Shown: positions 1 to 8,943 of the stretch, piece by piece
How positions within the stretch are numbered: the first letter of the stretch is position 1
How the letters are laid out: the number at the start of each line of letters is the position of its first letter
Assembly (NCBI GenBank): GCA_023525975.1
Contig: CM042021.1
Span: 77,321,501-77,385,500, forward strand
From: Smallanthus sonchifolius
Lineage: Eukaryota > Streptophyta > Magnoliopsida > Asterales > Asteraceae
Length of the DNA stretch: 64,000 nucleotides
Direction: 5' to 3'
Position numbers and translations under genes: made by a program
The notes under the pieces: generated by a model
What the model saw: only the letters and a program-made list of their open reading frames with translations
Database searches by the model: none
Told to the model about the DNA's origin: nothing

Positions 1-1122
1 TTATGCCTGGGTGTGTGTGTTAAAAGATCACTATCAGATAAAGAATATTAGCTTTTAATAAGGATTTTCCTATAAGATCAGTTTCGGGTTATGTCCTTAG
101 CAATATTCATTCGATTTGCTTCAGTGCCCATGTCCCGAAAAGCATGCATTTTGAAGTAATATCAAGATATGTACTTGACAACATCTGTCAAACATATACT
201 AGCCCTTGGATCATATTAATAAATCATCTTTACTGATTCCATTGAATTCATAATCCAGATAACAGTTGGATCCACGTACCTGAATCTTATGATTCCACAT
301 ATATAAGCCAAAACTTTGAATTATTCGATTCTGAATCTCATTGATTCCTATACAATCCAATTTGGATTCTGCTATTCATGTGCTAAGTGATGTCTCCTCA
401 TTCTGGAAATTCGGATAATCTTTAGTAAAATCTTATATGTCTTGAAGATAGTGCACATTTACTTTCTGTTGGCATACTAGTGGGGTACACGTTGTATTTC
501 ATACTTAAATGGTACCTTAACTCACAAGAAAGTGGGAATGAGATGCTTTAGTTTCAAATCTTATAATATTGACAATTTGAATTTGTGTGTCATAGCCTGA
601 TCCTATTTTCTTTGAATGTTTATCGCGTATCATAACATGCAATATGATAGTCTTGAAAAGATAGAATGTGATAATCTTAAAAGATATTAGTTTGATTGGT
701 CAAGGCTTGAAAGAATGACATATGATACCAATTAATATTATATGGATTTTATATCCAAGATGTGTGATTGATATCTCATATATACTGATATGATCTTCTT
801 ACTCGTGATGTTCGACCAAAAAGATGTGATTTTGTATTTTACATTTTAGTTTATATTGAGAAAAACCAAAAAGATTTTGTGTTTCTTATGATTGAAAAAT
901 CAAAAAGATTTTATTTTTCCAGCTTCCATGGAAATCTTAATTGTTGGTTATTCTTGGTTGTTCTCCTTTGCAAAAACTGAATATTGCAGACAGAAGTTAA
1001 CAAGGGGTTCTTCTCCCAAGTTTTCTTCTAGATAAAAAGAGAGAGTGCAGATGAACAAGACGAAGACTACAACTTGTTTGATGATATATGAAGACGGATG
1101 ACAATCTTCTGAAGCTGTTGTC

Positions 1123-1239
1123 AAGGGGGAGTCTGTTGAAGCATATTCTGGTGACAACGAGCTTGAAGATATTATGTCTTAGTCTTAGAGTCTTTGACTT
1201 GTAATTGATAGAATTGTTAGCAACAGTTATAGGGGAGTC
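1123..1239 (+). other. Two polypurine tracts before the Copia-1 3' LTR
   Basis: AAGGGGGAGT at 1123-1132 and AGGGGAGT at 1231-1238 are both followed by a similar CTGTT(A/G) sequence. The second abuts the LTR start TGTTAGG and is the likely plus-strand primer. The first is an upstream duplicate about 105 bp away. Multiple polypurine tracts are described for Sirevirus Copia elements. Confidence 0.6.
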
Positions 1240-1292
1240 TGTTAGGACATGTTTTGTAACTGTTGATAAAATTCTATGTAAGTTCTGCTAGA

Positions 1293-1479
1293 GGCGAACT
1301 TAATAAGTTCTCCTAGCCTATCAGAGGCGAACTTAATAAGTTCGCCTGGGCTATCAGAGGCGAACTTAATAAGTTCGCTTAAGTCTATCAGAGGCGAACT
1401 TATTAAGTTCGCTTAGCCTATTAGAGGCGAACTTAATAAGTTCGCCTAAGCACAGTGAAGCGAACTTGTTAAGTTCGTC
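1293..1479 (+). repeat. Six-copy palindrome array in the Copia-1 LTR
   Basis: Six palindromes of about 21 bp stand every 33-34 bp. The arms are GGCGAACTT and AAGTTCGCC around a 3-nt centre (AAT, ATT or GTT). The first copy is damaged in its right arm. The array lies in U3 just upstream of the TATA box and closely resembles the palindromes of the Ty3-B LTR units. Confidence 0.85.
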
Positions 1480-1497
1480 TGGTGCAGAACAGTAGCT

Positions 1498-1505
1498 TAT
1501 ATATA
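1498..1505 (+). promoter_or_regulatory. Putative TATA box of the Copia-1 LTR
   Basis: TATATATA lies about 19 bp after the last palindrome of the array and 258 bp into the LTR, a normal place for a Copia LTR promoter. No transcription start was measured. Confidence 0.55.
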
Positions 1506-1737
1506 CATAACAGAGTTAGTTTGACAGATAGACCAGAAAAGATTAGAGAGGTGAGACGATATCAGAGTAGACAGATTCTGTAATCTTGTAACCTGATATT
1601 GGTGGAATACAAAGAGTTTATTTACACCGTTGTTGTTGATTGAGTCACATGAGCACATTGATCATGGATTCCGCACGTTATCACCGTGTCGTACCGCGAG
1701 TCTAGAGATCCGTCACTCACCGAATTAGGGACCTACA

Positions 1738-3101
1738 GCAAGAAGCAAAGCCTGCGTACTTATTATGTACGCAAGAACAAGGCCCTGCGCACTTGCTAAG
1801 TCCGCAGGAATCGGGTCTATGGGTATATATAGCTGGTTAGTGAAGTCAGTATGTTCGCCTAATTCAGTCGGGATTAGGTGTGATGTGTATTTAACTACTC
1901 AATCCAGATCGTACGTGACGTTGTTGGGCCTTCAATTAGGACAACTTAGACTAGCTTATCAGGTGAGTTCTAGAAGCCCTCTTTTAAATGTTTTGAATAA
2001 TATTTTTGGGCTGGTGTGGATACGTAACGATGTGACTATTTTATAAAACTATGTTTATGAATGATGTATGTGACGTTTTATAAAATGATGTTTATGAACG
2101 ATGTTTTGGAAGGAAAGGTTATGAAAGAAGTGTTTATGAAATATTTTGCCAAAATAAGTTTACGAAGTGTTTATGAATGAATGAATGATTTTTAATAAAA
2201 CGTACGAATGCTTTAACTGAAGTTTTGAAGTAAAAGAAGTGAATGTTTACGAAAGTCACAAACGAACGAATCTGGCATTATTCCATAGGGAATGAAGGTT
2301 ATGGGTATGGGATGTATGTTATGGGACTTTACCTTTTACGGGCCTTTGTGGCTGGCCAACTGTTGTACAAATGGGGTGATGACGGTCACCAAGGGGATTA
2401 TCGTGATCCTTGAAGTTGGTACGGTTTACCTTACGGGGTAGTCGTGCTTGAAGCTTGGTACTTGTGCCTTACAGGGTGCAGTGCTTGAAGTTTGGTACGT
2501 GTCATCCTTGTGATGCCATGCTTGAAGTTTGGTGTTGAATGACCTAATTATCGGGCCCTAGGATTTCTTCACCCGAAGGACAGTACGGTGTTGATGGGCC
2601 TAGTGGTGGTGATCTTTAGGTTATTCCGCCAGTATTCGATGTTTGGAATTGACGATTACGAGAAGGCGCATATTCGATATGCTCATTGACTTATGTTTAT
2701 GATGTTATGTTATGTTATTGCATGTTTTCGTATGCTTTTATTAATGAAGTTAAATGATATGTTTTTGGCAAATATTGAAGTTAAGGCTTTATAAAAAGCT
2801 AGAACTCACCAGCGTAGCTGACTTTTTAGTATGCATATTCAGGTTAAGGCAGGTTATGATGATGGATGGTGATGCTGGGCGGCTTGATGAGTTACCCGGA
2901 TGATATGAAGACTGGCATCCCATAATGTTTAGCTTATGTTACGTTTATATAATAGACTATGTTACGCTTCCGCATGTTGAACAATGTCACGATTATGTTT
3001 TAATGAAATTTTCCGCTACGTTGTTTTAATATTCAAGTATAAGAACTCTTTGTGAATAAGTAAATCCAACGAGTGAGGCCTCCCGGGTTTGGGGCCTTAC
3101 A
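1738..3101 (+). repeat. LTR-derived tandem unit A (left-truncated)
   Basis: This is the leftmost visible unit. Its first ~250 bp are missing because Copia-1 sits at 1737, inside the palindrome array. It keeps two palindromes, the TATA-like box, the splice-donor-like AGGTGAGT, the acceptor-like TATTCAGGTTAAGG block near 2839 and the LTR end GGGGCCTTACA. It differs from most later units by a short deletion in the CAGTATG...GTTAGAG segment near 1866. Confidence 0.9.
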
Positions 3102-3254
3102 TTTTACGTATAAGACTTGAAAATGAACATAGATCTAGCATCTAGAAGGAAAAACGAACGTTTTGAATGTAAAAATCAGGATCTTGACGTGATCAGATCT
3201 GCATGCAAAAAGTTAGGGTTTTAGCAGGGAAGAAGACTGCCCGCAAGCAGGTCC

Positions 3255-3402
3255 TGCGTACTTATCTAGTACGCAAGAAGCAGGTCCTGCGTACTTATCA
3301 AGTACGCAAGAAGCAGGTCCTGCGTACAAGTACGCAAGAAGCAAAAACTGCGTACTTATTAAGTACGCAAGAACAAGGCCATGCGCACTTGCTAAGTGCG
3401 CA
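3255..3402 (+). repeat. Five-copy palindrome array of the LTR units (unit B shown)
   Basis: Palindromes lie at 3255-3275, 3288-3308, 3321-3336, 3349-3369 and 3382-3402. Typical arms are TGCGTACTT and AAGTACGCA around 3 nt. The fifth has TGCGCACTT and AAGTGCGCA, a change present in both arms. The third is a short form with TGCGTAC/GTACGCA arms. The array recurs about 153 bp into every unit: near 4871, 16490, 18105, 19720, 21336, 22951 and 24566. Confidence 0.9.
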
Positions 3403-3419
3403 GGAATAGGGTCTATGGG

Positions 3420-3428
3420 TATATATAG
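3420..3428 (+). promoter_or_regulatory. Putative TATA box after the palindromes (unit B shown)
   Basis: TATATATAG begins 18 bp after the end of the fifth palindrome. The same box and spacing recur in the other units, except unit D, which reads TATATAGAG. In the complete Ty3-B LTR this would be a second, downstream promoter, since a stronger TATA box lies at 49212. Confidence 0.45.
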
Positions 3429-3577
3429 CTGGTTAGTGAAGTCAGTATGTTCACCTAATTCAGTATGTTTAACCCGTTAGAGTCGGGATTAGGTGTGATG
3501 TGTATTTAACTACTCAATCCAGATCGTACATGATGTTGTTGGGCCTTCAATTAGGACAACCTATACTAGCTTATCAG

Positions 3578-4458
3578 GTGAGTTCTATAAGCCCTCTTTT
3601 AAATGTTTTGAATAATATTTTTGGGTTGGTGTGCATACGTAACGATGTGACTATTTTATAAAACTATGTTTATGAATGATGTATGTGACGTTTTATAAAA
3701 TGATGTTTATGAACGATGTTTTGGAAGGAAAGGTTATGAAAGAAGTGTTTATGAAATATTTTGCCAAAACAAGTTTACGAAGTGTTTATGAATGAATGAA
3801 TGATTTTTAATAAAACGTACGAATGCTTTAACTGAAGTTTTGAAGTAAAAGAAGTGAATGTTTACGAAAGTCACAAACGAACGAATCTGGCATTATTCCT
3901 TAGGGAATGAAGGTTATGGGTATGGGATGTATGTTATGGGACTTTACTTTTTAGGGGCCTTTGTGGCTGGCCAACTGTTGTACAAATGGGGTGATGACGG
4001 TCACCAAGGGGATTATCGTGATCCTTGAAGTTGGTACGGTTTACCTTACGGGGTAGTCGTGCTTGAAGCTTGGTACTTGTGCCTTACAGGGTGCAGTGCT
4101 TGAAGTTTGGTACGTGTCATCCTTGTGATGCCATGCTTGAAGTTTGGTGTTGAATGACCTAATTATCGGGCCTTAGGATTTCTTCACCCGAAGGACAGTA
4201 CGGTGTTGATGGGCCTAGTGGTGGTGATCTTTAGGTTATTCCGCCAGTATTCGATGTTTGGAATTGACGATTACGAGAAGGCGCATATTCGATATGCTCA
4301 TTGACTTATGTTTATGATGTTATGTTATGTTATTGCATGTTTTCGTATGCTTTTATTAATGAAGTTAAATGATATGTTTTTGGCAAATATTTGAAGTTAA
4401 GGCTTTATAAAAAGCTAGAACTCACCAGCGTAGCTGACTTTTTAGTATGCATATTCAG
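3578..4458 (+). other. Predicted leader intron in an LTR unit (unit B shown)
   Basis: The donor-like site is CAG|GTGAGT at 3578. The acceptor-like site is TATTCAG|GT ending at 4458, preceded by CTCACCAGCGTAGCTGAC. The predicted intron is 881 bp. Both ends align with equivalent blocks in Ty3-A (7017-7513) and Ty3-D (55583-56042). There is no transcript evidence here. Confidence 0.4.
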
Positions 4459-4717
4459 GTTAAGGCAGGTTATGATGATGGATGGTGATGCTGGGCGGCT
4501 TGATGAGTTACCCGGATGATATGAAGACTGGCATCCCATAATGTTTAGCTTATGTTACGTTTATATAATAGACTATGTTACGCTTCCGCATGTTGAACAA
4601 TGTCACGATTATGTTTTAATGAAATTTTCCGCTACGTTGTTTTAATATTCAAGTATAAGAACTCTTTGTGAATAAGTAAATCCAACGAGTGAGGCCTCCC
4701 GGGTTTGGCGCCTTGCA

Positions 4718-5659
4718 TTTTACGTATAAGACTTGAAAATGAACATAGATCTAGCATCTAGAAGGAAAAACGAACGTTTTGAATGTAAAAATCAGGATCT
4801 TGACGTGATCAGATCTGCATGCAAAAAGTTAGGGTTTTAGCAGGGAAGAAGACTGCCCGCAAGCAGGTCCTACGTACTTATCTAGTACGCAAGAAGCAGG
4901 TCTTGCGTACTTATCAAGTACGCAAGAAGCAGGTCCTGCGTACAAGTACGCAAGAAGCAAAAACTGCGTACTTATTAAGTACGCAAGAACAAGGCCATGC
5001 GCACTTGCTAAGTGCGCAGGAATAGGGTCTATGGGTATATATAGCTGGTTAGTGAAGTCAGTATGTTCACCTAATTCAGTATGTTTAACCCGTTAGAGTC
5101 GGGATTAGGTGTGATGTGTATTTAACTACTCAATCCAGATCGTACGTGATGTTGTTAGGCCTTCAATTAGGACAACCTATACTAGCTTATCAGGTGAGTT
5201 CTAGAAGCCTTCTTTTAAATGTTTTGAATAATATTTTTGGGTTGGTGTGCATACGTAACGATGTGACTATTTTATAAAACTATGTTTATAAATGATGTAT
5301 GTGACGTTTTATAAAATGATGTTTATGAACGATGTTTTGGAAGGAAAGGTTATGAAAGAAGTGTTTATGAAATATTTTGCCAAAACAAGTTTACGAAGTG
5401 TTTATGAATGAATGAATGATTTTTAATAAAACGTACGAATGCTTTAACTGAAGTTTTGAAGTAAAAGAAGTGAATGTTTATGAAAGTCACAAACGAACGA
5501 ATCTGGCATTATTCCTTAGGGAATGAAGGTTATGGGTATGGGATGTATGTTATGGGACTTTACCTTTTAGGGTCCTTTATGGCTGGCCAACTGTTGTACA
5601 AATGGGGTGATGACGGTCACCAAGAGGATTATCGTGATCCTTGAAGTTGGTAGGGTTTA
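4718..5659 (+). repeat. LTR-derived tandem unit C, left part
   Basis: This is the first 942 bp of unit C, interrupted at GTTTA (5655-5659) by Ty3-A. It is almost identical to unit B over the palindrome and TATA region, including the AAAAACTGCG variant, and shares the GGGTCCTTTATGG variant with unit D. Confidence 0.9.
5655..5659 (+). other. Left target-site duplication of Ty3-A (GTTTA)
   Basis: GTTTA at 5655-5659 is repeated at 15659-15663. Removing the element and one copy restores a continuous 1,615-bp unit C. Confidence 0.95.
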
Positions 5660-6500
5660 TGTGACAACCCGACATTTCAGGTCAATATCCGTACACATTA
5701 TAAACAAGTTTACGTTATAATTATTTTTGTGATTTATTTAATTTCACAAATAAAGACATTAAGGTCTAACAAAGACCGTACATGGTCTCAATTCACATTT
5801 GGTAATTCTAGGAGTTACCGGTTCACATACACTTATAACCCGACTAAATTCGAACACTAGTGGTTAAAATAAATAACCAGAAAAATATATATATACATAT
5901 ATATATTATTTTACACAAACTTTGCGTAGAACAATAAATTATTTTCAGAATAAATTTATAATACCGTGGAGGATCTAAACCGGATTTATTTACCCTTTAA
6001 AACTATAATTGATATTAATACCTAAATCTAATTGTTTTATTATTATAAACCAACTTACTCTTTGACTTTTGGCCGAAAAAGCCAGCGAAATCCCTCCCTT
6101 ACTCGACCCATACCTCACTGAGAAAACTCACATATAACCATACTCGCTTCAATCATTTTTCTCACAATTCTCATTCATCACACTCATTTCATACGGCAAA
6201 TTCTCCATTTATCTTCAAAATCAAAGCCAAGTTTTAAGACAAAAACCATCAGGATTCAGTGTTTTCAAGTGTTTCTGAAAAGGGTTTAGCAAAAGATTCA
6301 AGATCATCTCTGTTTTCGCTCATCATCATCGCCACTGTTTTAAAGGTAAAAACTCGATATTTTCATATTATTTTCTTAAAATCCGGAGCCAAACATGCAA
6401 AATGTTCAAACACAAGTAAGATAACAAGAAAAGTGTATCAAATTCAAAGTTTAAAACATAAAAATATGCAGGACTGATTCTGTCAAACAGAAGTCCAGTA

Positions 6501-6787
6501 ATCGAAACTAGGAGTTTCGATTTAACTCAATCGAAACTAGGAGTTTCGATACCTGTTGATCCATCGAAACTAGGAGTTTCGATGCCTTTTACTCAATCAA
6601 AACTAGGTAGTTTCGATAGCAAATACTCAATCGAAACTAGGTAGTTTCGATACCTTATTCTCCATCGAAACTAAGTAGTTTCGACAGCAAATACTCAATC
6701 GAAACTAGGTAGTTTCGATACCTTATTCTCCATCGAAACTAAGTAGTTTCGACACACATATTCTCCATCGAAACTAAGTAGTTTCGA
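6501..6787 (+). repeat. Nine-copy palindrome array in the Ty3-A 5' LTR
   Basis: Nine palindromes lie about 32-34 bp apart. The arms are ATCGAAACT and AGTTTCGAT around a 3-5 nt centre; later copies have TCGAAACTA/TAGTTTCGA arms with 1-2 nt centres. The 3' LTR has only seven, and the 68-bp difference equals two units. The sequence is unrelated to the Ty3-B palindromes. Confidence 0.9.
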
Positions 6788-7016
6788 CACCTGTACAACA
6801 GTCCCAGTTGGGCAGTAACTCAAAACTATTTTACAACAAAACATGTGTTGGAAAACTAAAACGATGTTTAAACAAACACAATCAGATTTACAAGGTCGGT
6901 GAATAATTTACAATTAAGACGTTGGTCTTAACAACAATTTACCCTTGGTATCTAGGGTACAAATAGTCAAGGTTGACTACAACAAGTTTTATCACAAGTA
7001 TATACCCAAACTCAAG

Positions 7017-7513
7017 GTGAGTTTCACGGCCCCTTTTTACTGTTTTTCTAATATTTGGGGGAAGAACATACTTCAACTATTTTATGGGATAACAAGAGAA
7101 TAAGACACGACTTTATGTTTACATGGGATGAGAACAACACATTGGAGGCCGCTAAAGTCCCCTGGAACAACATAGTAACCATTAACTGTAGCCTAGGGTC
7201 CTATGAATAGTACTATGGAGAGTGACGTCTCCCGGTCATGGTTAGTCGCGCTAACCACAATCTGGAGGATTTATGGCCGCATAGAATCTGATAACGCTTA
7301 ATAGGGGCTCACACATGTCATGGTTTGGTTACGCCTCATGTATGAACATATTATTTGTATTCCTAGCTAGTTTACAAATGGGTCAACAATTCTTATTCTG
7401 CTTATCTCATGCAACTGAATTATTTATGAACAAATGAAGTTTACAAAGAACAATTTGATTAAACCTGTGAACTCACCAACCTTGTGTTGACGATTTTAAG
7501 TATGTTTTTCAGG
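7017..7513 (+). other. Predicted leader intron in the Ty3-A 5' LTR
   Basis: The donor-like site is CAAG|GTGAGT at 7017. The acceptor-like site is GTTTTTCAG|GT ending at 7513, preceded by CTCACCAACCTTGTGTTGAC. The predicted length is 497 bp. The 3' LTR copy reads AAG instead of CAG at the acceptor. Confidence 0.4.
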
Positions 7514-7784
7514 TAACTGAACGTGATTTCAAGGTTAGCAATGTAGATTACATGCATGCACGATGGATACTACTCAAGGAGGATTTCCCTTGTATAACTC
7601 ATTGAATTGAGTCATATTTGTGAAATCTTAACTTTTTGTAAACTCAGATTATGTTTTTGTAATGTATAATCTTAATGTTGTTTATGTATCCATTTATCAT
7701 GTATGTGTTTGCGGTAATCATATGCTTTGGAAACCAGTGAACGTCGTGCCTCGCGTTTCCGCCTTGGCGGGGTGTGACAGAAAT

Positions 7785-7796
7785 TGGTATCAGAGC
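7785..7796 (+). other. Primer-binding site of Ty3-A
   Basis: TGGTATCAGAGC begins five bases after the 5' LTR end. It is complementary to the 3' end of plant initiator methionine tRNA, the usual minus-strand primer of plant chromoviruses. Confidence 0.93.
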
Positions 7797-7881
7797 CATT
7801 GATTATAGCGAACTAGGAATCTAAATTGGAACCTAGTCTATAATCTAAATGACTCACTAAAACGTTTTCACTGCATAAGTA

Positions 7882-8684
7882 TTGTATAACCAGTCATTTT
7901 GTCATATGGATATTGTAGTCACAAGCATGTCGACACATTCGCATTCTGATCCCGTCTCTGACCCTGAATCAAACGAGGAACTTTCTGCCTCACATCCCAA
8001 AAATCGAGTACAAACCCGTAGCTCCACACCACCTAATGTCGCCTTGGGAAAACCGCCTATCGTCTACCGAAAGAAAAGCGGAGGACCAGTGAAGGTACAA
8101 AGCGCTAGAAAGAATTTTCGACTTCCGCACAAGAGGACTCTAGCAGCCCGTGACCCGAAGGACTTAGAGACTGATGAAGAGCCATCAAGGAAACGACCCT
8201 GTTACCACCCTACCGTGGGAACCATCCGTTGGATGCCACGTACTCTGGCCCGATGGAGGGAGATGGAGAGCATCCCATCTACCTTTGAGCTCGGAGAGTC
8301 TTCCAACTCTCCAACACCCCTACCTCACACTGGGGAAGCCATAGAGCTCACTGTGCCTACCTTGGTAGCTCGCGTTCGTACGCATGAGGAGCATCTTGAT
8401 GATCTCCTAGATGACATCCGGGCACAGGGGGATGCAGCCACGTGACTTCGTCAAGGACTCGGATCCCGAGTTCAGACTCTAGATGACCGCACCCGAAACA
8501 TACAGGATGCCACTAACTATCTGGAGTTGAGAGCCGACATGGACTGGCAGTTCACTGTCACTGTCCGAGACAGGGTGGAGGCGCTGGAAGAAAGGACGTT
8601 GGCTGCGGAATTTGTGGCGAGGGCTAGTTTTGTCATGGCAGGACTTGCCATGATGATTGGATTGTACTCTCACTTCTTCTTTTA
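7882..8684 (+). pseudogene. Accessory reading frame upstream of gag in Ty3-A
   Basis: An ATG frame of 187 codons ends at TGA (8443-8445). The same frame stays open for 79 more codons to TAA at 8684, so the ancestral protein was probably about 267 residues. The N-terminal part is Ser/Pro/Lys-rich and basic, with a WMPRTLARWREME segment. The middle has a probable helical stretch (THEEHLDDLLDDI). The C-terminus has a heptad-like stretch (DRVEALEERT) and a hydrophobic end (FVMAGLAMMIGLYS). I see no known catalytic motif. It lies between the primer site and gag, on the coding strand. A similar accessory frame before gag is, to my recollection, seen in other Asteraceae Ty3 elements. Its function is unknown. 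Confidence 0.6.
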
Positions 8685-8943
8685 AACCTATTACGGGCGG
8701 GTTGTGCCCGTAGTACATTAAGTAGTTTAAAACTTTAGTACTGATGAGGTCATGTGAACCCATCCTTTTTGTATCCTTATCTTTTGGGAACAATGTACTA
8801 TGTATGTTTTGACTATGTATGTAATGGTTTATGTTGTAATGATAGTTGTTTACGTTTGATGTTGTTGTATCCTTATGTCATGATCTATCATTATTTTTAT
8901 ATAATGTTGTTTCTTTTTAATTGACATGATTAGAAAGAACGTC

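Larger units (their letters stand above)
1..1737 (+). mobile_element. Copia-type LTR retrotransposon, 3' end only (Copia-1)
   Basis: This is the 3' non-coding end of a Copia element followed by its 3' LTR; the rest lies left of the window. Positions 1-1239 have no convincing reading frame. They hold AT-rich text with repeated CAAAAAGATTTT motifs near 830-915 and two polypurine tracts before the LTR. The segment is recognisably homologous to 51085-52524. It joins LTR unit A inside that unit's palindrome array, with GCAAG (1738-1742) as the probable right target duplication. The duplicated polypurine tract and palindromic LTR repeats suggest the Sirevirus lineage; this is inference, because no pol is visible. 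Confidence 0.75.
1240..1737 (+). repeat. 3' LTR of Copia-1 (498 bp)
   Basis: The LTR starts TGTTAGGACATG after the polypurine tract and ends GGGACCTACA, so it has TG...CA termini. It contains a six-copy palindrome array (1293-1479) and then a TATA box (1498). About 500 bp is a usual Copia LTR size. The partner 5' LTR is outside the window. Confidence 0.8.
3102..4717 (+). repeat. LTR-derived tandem unit B (1,616 bp, reference unit)
   Basis: This complete unit runs from TTTTACGTATAAGAC to the LTR 3' terminus (here GCCTTGCA, one substitution from CCTTACA). In order it holds five palindromes (3255-3402), a TATA-like box (3420-3428), a donor-like GT (3578), a long non-coding stretch, an acceptor-like CAG (4456-4458) and the LTR end. 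It matches 49436-51084 of the complete Ty3-B 3' LTR but lacks that LTR's first ~363 bp. No coding function is supported. Confidence 0.92.
5660..7779 (+). repeat. 5' LTR of Ty3-A
   Basis: It begins TGTGACAACCCG and ends GGGGTGTGACA. In order it holds an AT-rich TA-repeat segment (5886-5912), a probable promoter region with CATATAACC near 6130, a pyrimidine-rich leader, nine palindromes (6501-6787), and donor-like and acceptor-like blocks (7017 and 7513). Confidence 0.95.

Noticed and set aside
1293..1479. Evenly spaced palindromes resembling a CRISPR array
   Set aside because: The spacers are short and similar to each other, there are no cas genes, and the context is a plant retrotransposon LTR.
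3210..3225. TTAGGGTTTTAG as possible telomeric repeat
   Set aside because: It is a single motif per unit, not a tandem TTTAGGG array.
6259..6477. 72-codon frame in both Ty3-A LTRs
   Set aside because: It lies in the LTR leader, is present twice only because the LTRs are duplicated, and looks like AT-rich leader sequence.
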